Of a DNA stretch of 64,000 nucleotides, positions 26,205-35,453 are shown piece by piece. The DNA is from Betaproteobacteria bacterium HGW-Betaproteobacteria-16. Lineage in GTDB: Bacteria > Pseudomonadota > Gammaproteobacteria > Burkholderiales > Burkholderiaceae_C. Numbering within the stretch: the stretch's first letter is position 1; each line of letters starts with the position of its first letter. A program made the position numbers and the translations under genes. The stretch lies in assembly GCA_002840835.1 (NCBI GenBank), contig PHCQ01000031.1, forward strand, positions 1-64,000. Direction: 5' to 3'. The notes beneath the pieces are model-generated. The model was not told the origin of the DNA. It saw nothing but the letters and a program-made list of their open reading frames with translations, and did not search any database.

Positions 26205-26695
26205 ACCTTCGACGTCCTCACCCCATGGTGCTGGCTTGCGCCGCTGTCTTTGCGTGGACCGCGACCGGTCTGGCACAAGCCCAGACCGACGCGACCACAA
26301 CACCCGCCGCATGCCTGAGCGCTCACCTGCAACCTGCCCAGCTCTATGGCCAGTGGTCGCTGCGGCTGTGGCCGGAGGGCGGCACGCAGGCCAAGCCCGT
26401 AGCCACCGGCACGGCGCACTTTGAACGCCACCCGGAATACCCGGGCAGTGTGCGCGGGCGACTGACGCTGAGCACCGGATCAGGCCAGGCCCTGCTGTCC
26501 GGCGACGCCACCGATGGCGAGTTTCAGCTGGACGAATCCGAAGACGGTGTGGCCATCAGCGCGGTCTGGCACGCGGTGGTGAACCCGGCCGATTGCGGTC
26601 GACGGTTGCAAGGCACGCGCCGCCCGGCCGAAGGGCGCCCGGCCAGCGAGGTTCTGCTGAACTTCGAACTGAGCAAGGTGCCGGGCTGGCAGTGA
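26201..26695 (+). CDS. Exported hypothetical protein
   Basis: A 164-residue protein starting in the ATGA overlap with rep. It has a signal peptide (MNLRRPHPMVLACAAVFAWT, cleavage near AQAQ at residues 27-29). The mature part is predicted to be beta-rich: LYGQWSLRLWPEGG, GTAHFERHPEYPGSVRGRLT, GEFQLDESEDGVAISAVWHA, with two Cys (CLSAHL, PADCGRR) that may form a disulfide. I do not recognise the family. The end overlaps the next gene by GTGA, so rep, this gene and the PhoD-like phosphatase form a coupled set. Confidence 0.75.
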   Translation: MNLRRPHPMVLACAAVFAWTATGLAQAQTDATTTPAACLSAHLQPAQLYGQWSLRLWPEGGTQAKPVATGTAHFERHPEYPGSVRGRLTLSTGSGQALLSGDATDGEFQLDESEDGVAISAVWHAVVNPADCGRRLQGTRRPAEGRPASEVLLNFELSKVPGWQ

Positions 26696-28713
26696 GCATC
26701 CTCAATGAGGTGCACGTGACCGCGCCGCAAACGGACGACCTGCCCCTGGTGCTGGCCGGGCCCATCTTGCGGCGGGTGGAGGCCCGTCGCCTGGTGCTGT
26801 GGTTAGCCACCAGCACAGCGGTGCGCTCGCGCGTGGTGCTGGACACCGGAGAAGGAGAACCCCAGGTGCACGAGCTGCAACCCGGCAGCCACACCTGCCA
26901 GCACCTGGCCGCTGGCGAGCACCTGCACATCGCGCTGATCGATCTGCCACTGCCACAGGACCTGCCGGCGCAGCGCTGGGTGGGCTACACCCTGTCGCTG
27001 CTGCCACTGAACGGCAACAGTGCCGAATGGCAGGACTGGCGCAGCTGGGCACCCGACCTGTGTTACCCCGGCCGATCAACACCCGGCTTCGTGTTCCAGC
27101 CGCGCATCGCCGCCTTGCTGCACGGTTCCTGCCGCAAGCCGCACCACACCGACGGCGATGGCCTGGTCGTGGCCGACCAGTTGCTGCTGGCCCGCGTCAA
27201 GGCACTGCGCAAGGGGGAGCGGCCAGACAGTGACCCGGGCCATGGCGACGACACGGCCTGGCCGGCCGTGCTCCTGCTCACGGGCGACCAGATTTACGCC
27301 GACGATGTGGCCGGCCCCATGCTTCGGGCCATTCACCGCCTGATCAAGCGCCTGGGCATGCCGGTGGAGGTGCTGCGAGGCATCGAATCGGCGGGCGTGG
27401 CCGATGCCAACGATCTGTACCGCCACCCCGACACCTACTACCGGCGCGAAAAGCTGCTGCCCAGCCACAAGCGTCACCGGGCATTGATCGAGGTGCTGTT
27501 CGGCGGTGTGGAAAAACCGGTGTTCACCACCGACAGCGCGCACAACCACCTGGTCACACTGGCCGAGGTCCTGGCGATGTACCTGCTGGTCTGGTCGCCC
27601 GCGCCTTGGCAGGCCCTGGACCTGAGCGCGCCAGGAGGGCTGGACCCGGAACAGCGCGCCACCTACGAAGAAGAGCGCCAGCACATCGAGGGCTTTGCCG
27701 CCGGCCTGCCTGCGGTGCGCCGGGTGATGGCCCATCTGCCGGTGGCCATGATCTTCGACGACCATGACGTGACCGACGACTGGAACCTCAGCCGAGAATG
27801 GGAAGAGATCGCCTACGGTCACCCGTTCTCCAAGCGGGTCATCGGCAACGCCTTGCTGGGCTACCTGATCGCACAGGGCTGGGGGAACCAGCCGGAGGCC
27901 TTCGACCGCCGGTTGCTGGCTCAGGTGCAACACAGCCTCGGCGAGCCTGGCGACACCGCGTACGACGACAACATCGACCGCCTGTTGCGCTTCGGCCAGT
28001 GGCACTACAGCTGGCCCACCTCGCCACCGCTGATGGTGCTCGACACCCGCACGCACCGCTGGCGCTCGGAGTCGCGGGCGCACAAGCCGTCGGGCCTGAT
28101 GGACTGGGAAGCGCTGACCGACCTGCAACAGGCTTTGCGCGGTCACGAGGCCGTTCTGCTGGTCTCGGGCGCTCCGCTTTTTGGCGTGAAGCTGATCGAA
28201 GCCATCCAGCGCGTGTTCACCTGGTTCGGTCACCCGTTGATGGTCGACGCCGAGAACTGGATGGCGCACCGCGGTGCGGCGCGCGCCGTGCTCAACATCT
28301 TCCGCCACCGCGAGACGCCAAAGAACTTCGTGGTGCTCTCGGGCGACGTCCACTATTCGTTCGTGTACGACGTGGAGCTGCGCGCCCGCACACAAGGCCC
28401 GACCATCTGGCAGATCACCAGCAGCGGCCTGCGCAACGCCTTTCCGGAAGGCCTGCTCGACAAGCTGGACCGACTCAACCGCTGGCTGTATTCACCCCGC
28501 TCGCCCCTGAACTGGTTCACCCGCCGGCGCCACATGCGCGTGACGCCCCGCAAGCCCGAGGGCACCGCCAGTGGTCGCCGCCTGCTCAATGGCAGCGGCA
28601 TCGGACTGGTGGAGATTGACGAACACGGCGTGCCCTGGCGCATCCGCGAACTGATGGCGAACGGAGAGGTGCGGGCGTTTACGAGGCGAGAGGACGAAGC
28701 AGCGGAGGTTTGA
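26692..28713 (+). CDS. PhoD-like metallophosphatase
   Basis: A 673-residue protein starting at GTG in a four-base overlap with the preceding gene. The core has metallophosphatase motifs of the PhoD type: LHGSCRKPHH, LLLTGDQIYADDVAGPML, MIFDDHDVTDDWNLS, and VVLSGDVHYSFVYDVEL followed by QITSSGLRN. The N-terminal 130 residues form a beta-rich PhoD-N-like part (GPILRRVEARRLVLWLATST). No signal peptide is seen, unlike classical secreted PhoD, so it may be cytoplasmic or act on an internal phosphoester or lipid. Directly behind the stop lies a copy of the dispersed 100-nt repeat. Confidence 0.85.
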   Translation: MSILNEVHVTAPQTDDLPLVLAGPILRRVEARRLVLWLATSTAVRSRVVLDTGEGEPQVHELQPGSHTCQHLAAGEHLHIALIDLPLPQDLPAQRWVGYTLSLLPLNGNSAEWQDWRSWAPDLCYPGRSTPGFVFQPRIAALLHGSCRKPHHTDGDGLVVADQLLLARVKALRKGERPDSDPGHGDDTAWPAVLLLTGDQIYADDVAGPMLRAIHRLIKRLGMPVEVLRGIESAGVADANDLYRHPDTYYRREKLLPSHKRHRALIEVLFGGVEKPVFTTDSAHNHLVTLAEVLAMYLLVWSPAPWQALDLSAPGGLDPEQRATYEEERQHIEGFAAGLPAVRRVMAHLPVAMIFDDHDVTDDWNLSREWEEIAYGHPFSKRVIGNALLGYLIAQGWGNQPEAFDRRLLAQVQHSLGEPGDTAYDDNIDRLLRFGQWHYSWPTSPPLMVLDTRTHRWRSESRAHKPSGLMDWEALTDLQQALRGHEAVLLVSGAPLFGVKLIEAIQRVFTWFGHPLMVDAENWMAHRGAARAVLNIFRHRETPKNFVVLSGDVHYSFVYDVELRARTQGPTIWQITSSGLRNAFPEGLLDKLDRLNRWLYSPRSPLNWFTRRRHMRVTPRKPEGTASGRRLLNGSGIGLVEIDEHGVPWRIRELMANGEVRAFTRREDEAAEV

Positions 28714-28715
28714 GT

Positions 28716-28872
28716 CCCCCCGCGCCGCAGGAAGGGAGCCCCCCCGCGCCGCCTTCGGCGTCACCCCCCAAGGGGGGCGATGCCTGAGGCCCGGCAGAGC
28801 CGGTTCCTCGGCATCTCTGGACAAAGGCATTGCGCGCCGGTGCGATCGCCTTGGAGGGGGCACGCGCTCCGG
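28716..28872 (+). repeat. Dispersed 3'-end repeat, copy A1
   Basis: Starts two bases after the TGA of the PhoD-like gene. The consensus parts are in order: CCCCCGCGCCGC, TTCGGCGTCACCCCCC, AAGGGGGGCGATGCC, a GGCCCGGC-GCCGGTTCC hairpin, GGCATC, and CACGCGCTCCGG. The head is duplicated (28716-28730 and again from 28739) and the tail contains an insertion. Orientation is sense to the upstream gene. Converges on gph. Confidence 0.75.
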
Positions 28873-28883
28873 TGGCGTTGGCC

Positions 28884-29609
28884 CTATGCCGCTTTGAACT
28901 GCACTTGCAATGCGCTTGCGATTTCGTCCAGCGAGTCCACCAGCAGGTCGTGCGGCGCCTGCGCGATGGGTTCGCCGTGGTTGTAGCCGTAGGTCACCAG
29001 GGCCACCGGGCAACCGGCAGCGCGTGCAGCAAGAGCGTCGTTCTGGGAGTCGCCCACCATCAGCGTCTGCGTTGGCGCCGTGCCCAGTGCTTCGCAGGTC
29101 TTGATCAGGGGCAGGGGATCGGGCTTTTTGCGGTCGAAGCTGTCGCCGCCGAACACGTGCTCAAAGTGACCATCAAGCCCTTTGATTTCAAGCAGCGCAC
29201 GAGCGAACGACAGGGGCTTGTTGGTCAGGCAGGCCAAAACAAACCCCGCCGCACGCAAGCCCTGCAATCCCTCGGCCACGCCGGGATACACCTCCGCGTA
29301 CTGGCCATTGGTGAAGCTGTAGTGGTGCTGGTAGCGCTCCAGCGCCAGCTCGATCATCTGAGCCTGCGGCCAGGTGAGCGCAACACAGCCTGAAGACACC
29401 ACCTCCGGCAAAGCCAGCTGGTGCGTCAACACACTGCGCACCAGATGCTCCGACCCCTTGCCCACCGTGCGCTCGATCAACACCCGCTCCACCGGCGGCA
29501 GGCCCAGATCGCTCAAGGTGTGATTGAGCGCCACCTCAAAGTCACCCATGGTGTCCACCATGGTGCCGTCGAGATCAATGATGACCGCGGAAATGCTTGA
29601 AAGCAGCAT
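28884..29609 (-). CDS. gph: Phosphoglycolate phosphatase
   Basis: A HAD-superfamily phosphatase of 241 residues that removes 2-phosphoglycolate, a by-product of DNA repair and oxygenase reactions. It has motif I DLDGTMVDT (nucleophile Asp about residue 12), motif II LACLTNKP, motif III Lys in GGDSFDRKKPDP, and motif IV MVGDSQNDALAARAAG. Two repeat copies flank it, one behind each neighbour. The start at 29609 opens directly into the HAD core; the frame is open upstream without similarity. Together with rpe, one gene upstream on the same strand, it belongs to sugar-phosphate metabolism. Confidence 0.9.
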   Translation of the reverse strand: MLLSSISAVIIDLDGTMVDTMGDFEVALNHTLSDLGLPPVERVLIERTVGKGSEHLVRSVLTHQLALPEVVSSGCVALTWPQAQMIELALERYQHHYSFTNGQYAEVYPGVAEGLQGLRAAGFVLACLTNKPLSFARALLEIKGLDGHFEHVFGGDSFDRKKPDPLPLIKTCEALGTAPTQTLMVGDSQNDALAARAAGCPVALVTYGYNHGEPIAQAPHDLLVDSLDEIASALQVQFKAA

Positions 29610-29642
29610 AGGGGAAATCCGGTGAAAAATAGGAAGGAGCAC

Positions 29643-29748
29643 CCTCTCCGGAGCGCATGCCTTGTCCAGGGCTCCAGTGGAACCGGCTTCGCCGGGCCAC
29701 ATGGAGCGCCCCCCTTTCAGGGGGGGTGACGCGAAGCGGCGCGGGGGG
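29643..29748 (-). repeat. Dispersed 3'-end repeat, copy A2
   Basis: On the minus strand it starts immediately after the TAA of rpe with CCCCCCGCGCCGCTTCGCGTC, continues through CACCCCCC/GGGGGGCG, GTGGCCCGGCGAAGCCGGTT and CCACTGGAGCCCTGG, and ends with GCGCTCCGGAG. It occupies nearly all the space between rpe and gph. Same orientation as rpe. Confidence 0.8.
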
Positions 29749-30429
29749 TTATTTCAACTCCGCCCTCATGCTGTCAATCACCCCCTTGTAATCCGGCTTG
29801 CCAAAAATCGCACTGCCGGCCACAAAGGTGTCCGCGCCCGCGTCAGCCACGCGGCGGATGTTGTCGGCCTTGATGCCGCCGTCCACCTCCAGGCGGATGT
29901 CGCGCCCGCTGGCCTCGATGCGTTTGCGGGCGGCTTCGATCTTGCGCAAAGCCGAATCGATGAAGCTCTGGCCGCCGAAGCCGGGGTTGACGCTCATGAT
30001 CAGGATCAGGTCGATGTCGTCGATGGTCCAGTCGAGCACGTCCAGCGGTTGCGCCGGGTTGAAGGTGAGGCCGGCCTTGGCGCCCTTGGCCTTAATGGCC
30101 TGCACGCTGCGGTGCACGTGAGCGCTCGCATCCGGGTGAAAGCTCACCAGATCGGCGCCCGCATCAATGAAAGCGCCCGCCAGGGCGTCCACCGGCTGAA
30201 TCATCAGGTGCACGTCGATCGGCACCGGTGTGCCGTCGGCCCGCACCGAATGCGGCTTGAGTGCCTGGCAGATCATGGGGCCGAAGGTGAGGTTGGGCAC
30301 GTAATGGTTGTCCATCACGTCGAAGTGGATCCAGTCGGCGCCGGCGGCGATGACGTTCTTCACCTCTTCACCCAGGCGGGCGAAATCGGCGGACAGAATG
30401 GATGGCGCGATACGGTAGGTGGTGGTCAT
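29749..30429 (-). CDS. rpe: Ribulose-phosphate 3-epimerase
   Basis: Interconverts ribulose 5-phosphate and xylulose 5-phosphate in the pentose phosphate pathway. The 226-residue TIM barrel has [33 protein letters not shown] (metal and catalytic Asp), [22 protein letters not shown] and [11 protein letters not shown] with catalytic Asp, as expected. Length matches the family. The ATG at 30429 is used; the frame stays open far upstream as an artefact of GC-rich DNA. It is divergent from apaG across 135 bp, and a dispersed repeat lies directly behind its stop. Confidence 0.96.
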   Translation of the reverse strand: MTTTYRIAPSILSADFARLGEEVKNVIAAGADWIHFDVMDNHYVPNLTFGPMICQALKPHSVRADGTPVPIDVHLMIQPVDALAGAFIDAGADLVSFHPDASAHVHRSVQAIKAKGAKAGLTFNPAQPLDVLDWTIDDIDLILIMSVNPGFGGQSFIDSALRKIEAARKRIEASGRDIRLEVDGGIKADNIRRVADAGADTFVAGSAIFGKPDYKGVIDSMRAELK

Positions 30430-30564
30430 GGGGGCCCGCAACGTTGGTTCTTGAATCCAGGAGCCTGTATTTTGGCAGGCCGCAGGAACATGTTGAGGGT
30501 CCAGGGATGCTCTGCCTAAGCCTTTGGTATGCGAATCACACGGGCGCGGGGTAACATCCTGCCC

Positions 30565-30966
30565 ATGTCGAAATACCAGTTCACTTGCGAAGTGGAGCCC
30601 CAGTACCTGAGCGAGCAGTCCACGCCCGATGAGGATCTGTACGCCTTTGCGTACACCATCACGATCACCAACACAGGTGATGTAACGGCCCAGCTGATCG
30701 CCCGCCACTGGATCATCGACGACGCCCACGGGCACAAGGAAGAAGTCAAGGGTCTGGGCGTGGTGGGCCACCAGCCCTTGCTGCGACCCGGCGAATCGTT
30801 CCAGTACACCAGTGGCACCCGCCTGAAGACGCCCACCGGCAGCATGCGCGGCAGTTTCTTCTGCGTCGCCGAAGATGGTGAGCGATTTGAAGCCCCCGTG
30901 GACAGCTTCACCCTGATCGCCGATGCCAGCGACGCGGGCGATGGCGTCGGGCGCGTGCTGCACTGA
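30565..30966 (+). CDS. apaG: ApaG protein
   Basis: A 133-residue fibronectin-type-III-like beta-sandwich protein: [58 protein letters not shown] and [20 protein letters not shown] are near-invariant in the family. ApaG is linked to cobalt/magnesium tolerance and diadenosine tetraphosphate metabolism in enterics, where it lies with apaH and ksgA; here it is beside rpe. TAACAT just upstream of the ATG could be a -10, giving a very short leader. Length is near the family norm. Confidence 0.95.
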   Translation: MSKYQFTCEVEPQYLSEQSTPDEDLYAFAYTITITNTGDVTAQLIARHWIIDDAHGHKEEVKGLGVVGHQPLLRPGESFQYTSGTRLKTPTGSMRGSFFCVAEDGERFEAPVDSFTLIADASDAGDGVGRVLH

Positions 30967-31030
30967 GCGCGCTGGTTCGCGTCCTCCGTGATGGCCTGCG
31001 GCGCACGGCCTCCCTATTTTCCTTTCACCG

Positions 31031-33310
31031 ATGACGCTGTCCGATCTGCTCGATACGCTGGACCCTGACGCGCCCCTGGCCATCCGCCACCTGTGGCTGA
31101 TGGATGCACTGCGCTGGGTGCGCGGCGAAGCCGAAGATCCACAGGCCAGCGTGAACCGGGTGAGGCAACTGCTGACCACCCTTCAGGATCAACCCGCTCA
31201 ACTCGCGCGCTGGCACCGCTGGTGGCGGCGCTTCGTGCAGACGGTCGACATCACGCCCCTGCTGGCCGACTTTGGTTTTGCGCCTCGCACCGCGTTCATG
31301 AGCGAGCTGGGCCACCGACTGCGCCGCAAGCTGCTGCCCGGCACACCGGAAACCAGCGACATCACCGACCTGTTCGGCCTGCTGTTCTCCAGCCGGTTCG
31401 ACGTGCGCTGGCTGCAGGCCCTCGACTCGCGCACCTTGCAGGACATTCACAGCGTGCTGCTGAGCCCGCCCGCGCCCGCCGGCACACCGCCCGCTCCCGT
31501 GCCAGGGCGCGGCGAGGCTGCGGCGCCCTCCCACTGGCAGGCCGCGTTGCTGGATGCGCTGGTGTTCTGCGTCGGCCAGGTCAGTGCCACGGGTTTTTCC
31601 AGTGAGATTCGTGGGCGCATGAGTCACGAAGACCGCGCCCGCCGCGCGTTCCACGCCCTGCCGGTGCAGATGGAAGCCCTGCGCCGCAGCGCGTTGCGCC
31701 ATGGCACGCGCAGCGGCCAGGCGCGCTACGAGGCCGACAAGCTGCGCCTGCAGCTCGACGTGTGCCGGGTGGCGGCCGAGTCCGTCTATGCCCATCTGGA
31801 AGAGCACGGCGTCTCGGTGGGCATCGTGTTCCGCCTGCGCCAGCTGGCCGAGCGCATCGTGCGCATCCATCAGTTGCTCGACTGCATGCTCTCCGACAAG
31901 CCCGAACGCGCCACCGCCGCGCTGCTGGCCGACCTGGCGCAGCTGGGGCACGACAACCGCAGCATCCGCGCGCTGGTGGCCCACAGCTCCGGCCTCACGG
32001 CCGCCAAGGTGGCCGAACGCAGCGCCGAAACCGGCGAACGCTACATCACCCGCAATGCCGCCGAATACCGCCAGATGCTGGGCATGGCCGCAGGGGGCGG
32101 GGCGCTGCTGGGCCTGACGACCTGGGCCAAGTTCGGTCTGGGCCTGCTCGCACTCTCGGCTTTCTGGGCGGGTTTTGCTGCCGGCCTGAACTACGCACTG
32201 TCGTTCGTGGTGATCCAGTTGCTGCACTTCACGGTGGCCACCAAGCAGCCTGCGGTGACAGCACCGGCCATGGTGGCCAAGCTCAAGCACATCCAGCAGC
32301 CCGGGGCGGTGCGCCGCTTCGTGGACGAAGTGGCCCACCTGTTCCGCTCGCAGATCGCGGCCATTCTGGGCAACGTGGGCCTGGTGGTGCCAGTGGTGCT
32401 GGGGATCAGCTTCGTGCTGGCCCTGGCCACGGGCCGCCACATGATCGGGCCCGAGAAAGCCGCCCATGTGATGCACTCGCTGCACCTGCTAGGTCCCACC
32501 GCCTTCTTCGCGGCCTTCACCGGTGTGCTGCTATTCTCCTCCAGCATCATTGCCGGCTGGGTGGAAAACTGGTTCGTTTACTACCGCTTGGACTCGGCCA
32601 TCCGCCACAACCCGCGCATCACGCGTTGGCTGGGCACGGTGCGCGCGGCGCGCTGGGCGCGGTTCTTCCGCGACAACATCTCCGGCCTGGCGGCGAACGT
32701 TTCGCTGGGTTTCCTGCTGGGGCTGGTGCCGGCGTTTGCACAGTTCTTTGGTCTGGGGCTCGACATTCGCCACGTCACGCTGGCGGCCGGCCAGCTGGCG
32801 GCCGCCGCCATCGCCATTGGCCCTGTCGTGCTGGTCGACCCCACGTTCTGGTGGGCCATGGCGGGCGTGGCGGTGGTGGGTCCGCTCAACCTGATCTTCA
32901 GCTTCTACCTCGCCTACCGGCTCGCACTCAAGGCACAAGGCATCAGCGACGTGAACCGCAGCCTGATCCACCTGGCTCTGCGCCGGCGCCTGCGCAGCCA
33001 CCCGCTGGGCTTCTTCCTGCCACCGCGCACCGAAGCACCTGTGCCGCCTGAAGATGTGAGCGACATCGAAGCCGCCTGGTCGCCCGACGCACAGCGCGAC
33101 ACCATGGACGAAGAAAGCCGACGCTGGGCCGAGGCGTTCCTGGAGCGCTCCGCCGACGCGATGAAACCCGGCGAGGACCTGTGGGACTGGTCTGCCCAGA
33201 ACATGCCGGCCTCCCAGGCATCGACTGCGCCTGCACTGGACGAAGAAGCCCCGACCAACGGCGCAAGAACCAAAAACGGACCGCCTGACGACGGCCCCCT
33301 CACGCCATGA
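31031..33310 (+). CDS. Gcr-type membrane protein ('site-specific recombinase' family)
   Basis: A 759-residue protein of the SpecificRecomb/Gcr family common in betaproteobacteria. The N-terminal third is soluble and alpha-helical; from about residue 350 there are several transmembrane helices ([80 protein letters not shown] and later helices), then an acidic, Pro-rich tail. No recombinase catalytic residues are seen, so the historical family name is probably misleading and an envelope role is more likely. It overlaps thiL by ATGA. Confidence 0.82.
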   Translation: MTLSDLLDTLDPDAPLAIRHLWLMDALRWVRGEAEDPQASVNRVRQLLTTLQDQPAQLARWHRWWRRFVQTVDITPLLADFGFAPRTAFMSELGHRLRRKLLPGTPETSDITDLFGLLFSSRFDVRWLQALDSRTLQDIHSVLLSPPAPAGTPPAPVPGRGEAAAPSHWQAALLDALVFCVGQVSATGFSSEIRGRMSHEDRARRAFHALPVQMEALRRSALRHGTRSGQARYEADKLRLQLDVCRVAAESVYAHLEEHGVSVGIVFRLRQLAERIVRIHQLLDCMLSDKPERATAALLADLAQLGHDNRSIRALVAHSSGLTAAKVAERSAETGERYITRNAAEYRQMLGMAAGGGALLGLTTWAKFGLGLLALSAFWAGFAAGLNYALSFVVIQLLHFTVATKQPAVTAPAMVAKLKHIQQPGAVRRFVDEVAHLFRSQIAAILGNVGLVVPVVLGISFVLALATGRHMIGPEKAAHVMHSLHLLGPTAFFAAFTGVLLFSSSIIAGWVENWFVYYRLDSAIRHNPRITRWLGTVRAARWARFFRDNISGLAANVSLGFLLGLVPAFAQFFGLGLDIRHVTLAAGQLAAAAIAIGPVVLVDPTFWWAMAGVAVVGPLNLIFSFYLAYRLALKAQGISDVNRSLIHLALRRRLRSHPLGFFLPPRTEAPVPPEDVSDIEAAWSPDAQRDTMDEESRRWAEAFLERSADAMKPGEDLWDWSAQNMPASQASTAPALDEEAPTNGARTKNGPPDDGPLTP

Positions 33311-34329
33311 GCGCACCGACCCCCTCCCCCGAAACCACGCGCGCGGCGGGTGAATTTGACCTGATCCGCCGGCATTTCCAGCGCCCGGGCCAGCCCGGTG
33401 CGCCCGGTGTGGCGCTGGGCATTGGCGACGACTGTGCCCTGCTGGCACCCCGCCCCGGCCATCAGATCGCGGTATCCACCGACATGCTGGTCGAGGGAAG
33501 GCACTTTGTACCCGGCGCAGACCCGGCGGCCCTGGGCCACAAGGCCCTGGCCGTGAACCTGAGCGACCTGGCCGCCATGGGCGCGCGACCGCTGGGTTTC
33601 ACGCTCGCACTGGCGCTGCCTGACGCCAACGAGGCCTGGCTGGCGGCCTTCGCCAGCGGCCTGTTTGCCCTGGCCGACGCACACGCCTGCCCCCTGGTGG
33701 GCGGCGACACCACGCGCGGTCCGCTCAATATCTGCATCACCGTGTTCGGTGAACTGCGCCCTGGCCAGGCACTGCGGCGCGATGCTGCGCTGGCCGGCGA
33801 CGACCTGTACCTGAGTGGGCGCACCGGTGAAGCCCGGTTGGCGCTGGCCTTGTTGCGCGGGGAAGCCTGGTTGCTGGACGCTCCGGGCCGCGACGCACGG
33901 CACATCCCGCCCGAACTGCGCCAGCGGCTGGACCGTCCCATGCCCCGGCTGGCGCTGGGACAGGCGCTGGCTGGTCTGGCCCACGCGGCCATCGACGTGA
34001 GCGACGGGCTGGCGGGTGACCTGGGCCACATCCTGGCGGCCAGCGGTCTGGGCGCGGACATCCAGCTGGGTGCGCTGCCGGTGGCGCCCGCACTGCAACC
34101 GCTGCCGCCAGCGCAGCAAGAGGACTGCCTGCTGCACGGTGGTGACGACTACGAACTGCTGTTCACGGCGGCGCCGGACAAGCGAAACACCATCGAGACG
34201 GCGGCACGCGACAGCGCCACGCCGGTCACGCGCATCGGCTGCCTCACGGCGTCACCCGGTCTGTGGGTGGTGCAGGCCGACGGTCAACGCCGCCCCGTGG
34301 TTGCGCGCGGCTTCGACCACTTTGGTTGA
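33307..34329 (+). CDS. thiL: Thiamine-monophosphate kinase
   Basis: Phosphorylates thiamine monophosphate to thiamine pyrophosphate with ATP. The 340-residue PurM/SelD-fold protein has GEFDLIRRHF near the start, LGIGDDCALL (metal Asp pair), VSTDMLVEGRHF, AVNLSDLAAMGARP, LVGGDTTRGP, AAIDVSDGLAGDLGHI and HGGDDYELLFT. The start overlaps the Gcr-type gene by four bases. The gene leads into pgpA and pncC on the same strand, a common betaproteobacterial order (thiL-pgpA-pncC). Length normal. Confidence 0.96.
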   Translation: MSAPTPSPETTRAAGEFDLIRRHFQRPGQPGAPGVALGIGDDCALLAPRPGHQIAVSTDMLVEGRHFVPGADPAALGHKALAVNLSDLAAMGARPLGFTLALALPDANEAWLAAFASGLFALADAHACPLVGGDTTRGPLNICITVFGELRPGQALRRDAALAGDDLYLSGRTGEARLALALLRGEAWLLDAPGRDARHIPPELRQRLDRPMPRLALGQALAGLAHAAIDVSDGLAGDLGHILAASGLGADIQLGALPVAPALQPLPPAQQEDCLLHGGDDYELLFTAAPDKRNTIETAARDSATPVTRIGCLTASPGLWVVQADGQRRPVVARGFDHFG

Positions 34330-34369
34330 ACCCGGAAACAGCGGTTGACGGGCCACCGATAATGCGCCG

Positions 34370-34906
34370 ATGACCGACGCTTCGATGGACGCCACCCCCT
34401 TCCCAACCGCCCCCCTCCATCGCCCCACCTGGGCATTCGCGCTGGCCCATCCGGCCCGCTTCATCGCGCTGGGCGCGGGCTCGGGGCTTCCGCGGTTTGC
34501 CCCTGGCACGGTGGGCACCTTGTGGGCATGGGCGGTGTTTCTATTGCTGGAACCCTGGATGAGCGACACCGGCTGGGCAGCGCTGATCGGGCTGGGAACG
34601 CTGGTGGGCTGGTGGGCCTGCACGGTCACGGCGCAACACATGCGCGTGGCCGATTCGGGTCACATCGTGATCGACGAGATCATCGCGTTCTGGCTGATTC
34701 TGTGGCTGGTGATGCCCACCGGCTTTTGGGGCCAACTGGTCGCGTTCGCGCTTTTTCGCCTGTTTGATTCGGTCAAGTTCGGCCCCATGGCCTGGGCCGA
34801 TCAGGCCTTCAAGGGTTTCGGGCCGCGCGGCGGCTTCGGCATCATGCTGGACGACTTTGCGGCGGCCTTGTGCACCTTGCTCGTGATCGCAGCATGGAAG
34901 TTCTGA
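34370..34906 (+). CDS. pgpA: Phosphatidylglycerophosphatase A
   Basis: Dephosphorylates phosphatidylglycerol phosphate in the inner membrane. The 178-residue protein shows the PgpA pattern: FIALGAGSGLPRFAPGTVGT (near residue 35), two membrane helices, then HIVIDEIIAFWL with acidic catalytic residues, FRLFDSVKFGPMAWADQ and the terminal GGFGIMLDDFAAA with the DD metal pair. The start ATG at 34370 is 40 bp after thiL; a second Met five codons on is possible. Part of the thiL-pgpA-pncC block. Confidence 0.95.
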   Translation: MTDASMDATPFPTAPLHRPTWAFALAHPARFIALGAGSGLPRFAPGTVGTLWAWAVFLLLEPWMSDTGWAALIGLGTLVGWWACTVTAQHMRVADSGHIVIDEIIAFWLILWLVMPTGFWGQLVAFALFRLFDSVKFGPMAWADQAFKGFGPRGGFGIMLDDFAAALCTLLVIAAWKF

Positions 34907-34928
34907 CCTCTCGCCAAGGCACATTCGC

Positions 34929-35426
34929 ATGACCCCATCCCACATCGCCACACTCGTCGAAACGCTCGCCGTGGAACTCAGGTCACGCGGCCTGATGATG
35001 GCCACGGCCGAGAGCTGCACCGGTGGCCTGATCGCCGGTGCCTGCACCGAACTCAGCGGCTCCAGCGACTGGTTCGAGCGCGGTTTTGTCACCTATTCCA
35101 ATGCAGCCAAGGTCGAGCTGCTGGGCGTGCCAGCCGAACTCATCGACACGCACGGCGCGGTCAGCGAACCCGTGGCACATGCGATGGCCGCTGGTGCATT
35201 GGCACATTCCAAAGCCCGGCTGGCGGTGTCGGTCACCGGCGTGGCCGGCCCGACCGGCGGCACGGCGGACAAGCCGGTGGGCACGGTCTGGTTTGGCTGG
35301 GCCACGCCACAGGGCGTGTTCACCGAACACCGGCGTTTTGAGGGCGACCGCGCCACCGTGCGGCAGGCCACGGTGGCGCACGCGCTGGCCGGGTTGCTGC
35401 AACGCCTGCCACCCACCCCGGCCTGA
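34929..35426 (+). CDS. pncC: Nicotinamide-nucleotide amidohydrolase (CinA C-terminal domain)
   Basis: Hydrolyses NMN to nicotinate mononucleotide for NAD recycling. The 165-residue stand-alone CinA-C domain contains MMATAESCTGGLIAGACTEL with the catalytic Ser, GFVTYSNAAKVELLGV, AVSEPVAHAMAAGAL and VSVTGVAGPTGGTADKPVGT. There is no N-terminal MoaB-like half, as is typical for PncC. It follows pgpA by 22 bp. High confidence by motif content and length. Confidence 0.95.
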   Translation: MTPSHIATLVETLAVELRSRGLMMATAESCTGGLIAGACTELSGSSDWFERGFVTYSNAAKVELLGVPAELIDTHGAVSEPVAHAMAAGALAHSKARLAVSVTGVAGPTGGTADKPVGTVWFGWATPQGVFTEHRRFEGDRATVRQATVAHALAGLLQRLPPTPA

Positions 35427-35453
35427 GAAGCCCGCCCCAACACACGCTGCACC

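Noticed and set aside
29749-31179. 476-codon rpe with a 250-residue N-terminal extension
   Set aside because: The extension lies antisense to apaG and has no similarity; the TIM-barrel starts at the ATG at 30429.
31031-33310. Mobile element recombinase
   Set aside because: The family name says site-specific recombinase, but the protein is multi-span membrane, lacks tyrosine or serine recombinase residues, and sits in a housekeeping operon without att-like repeats.
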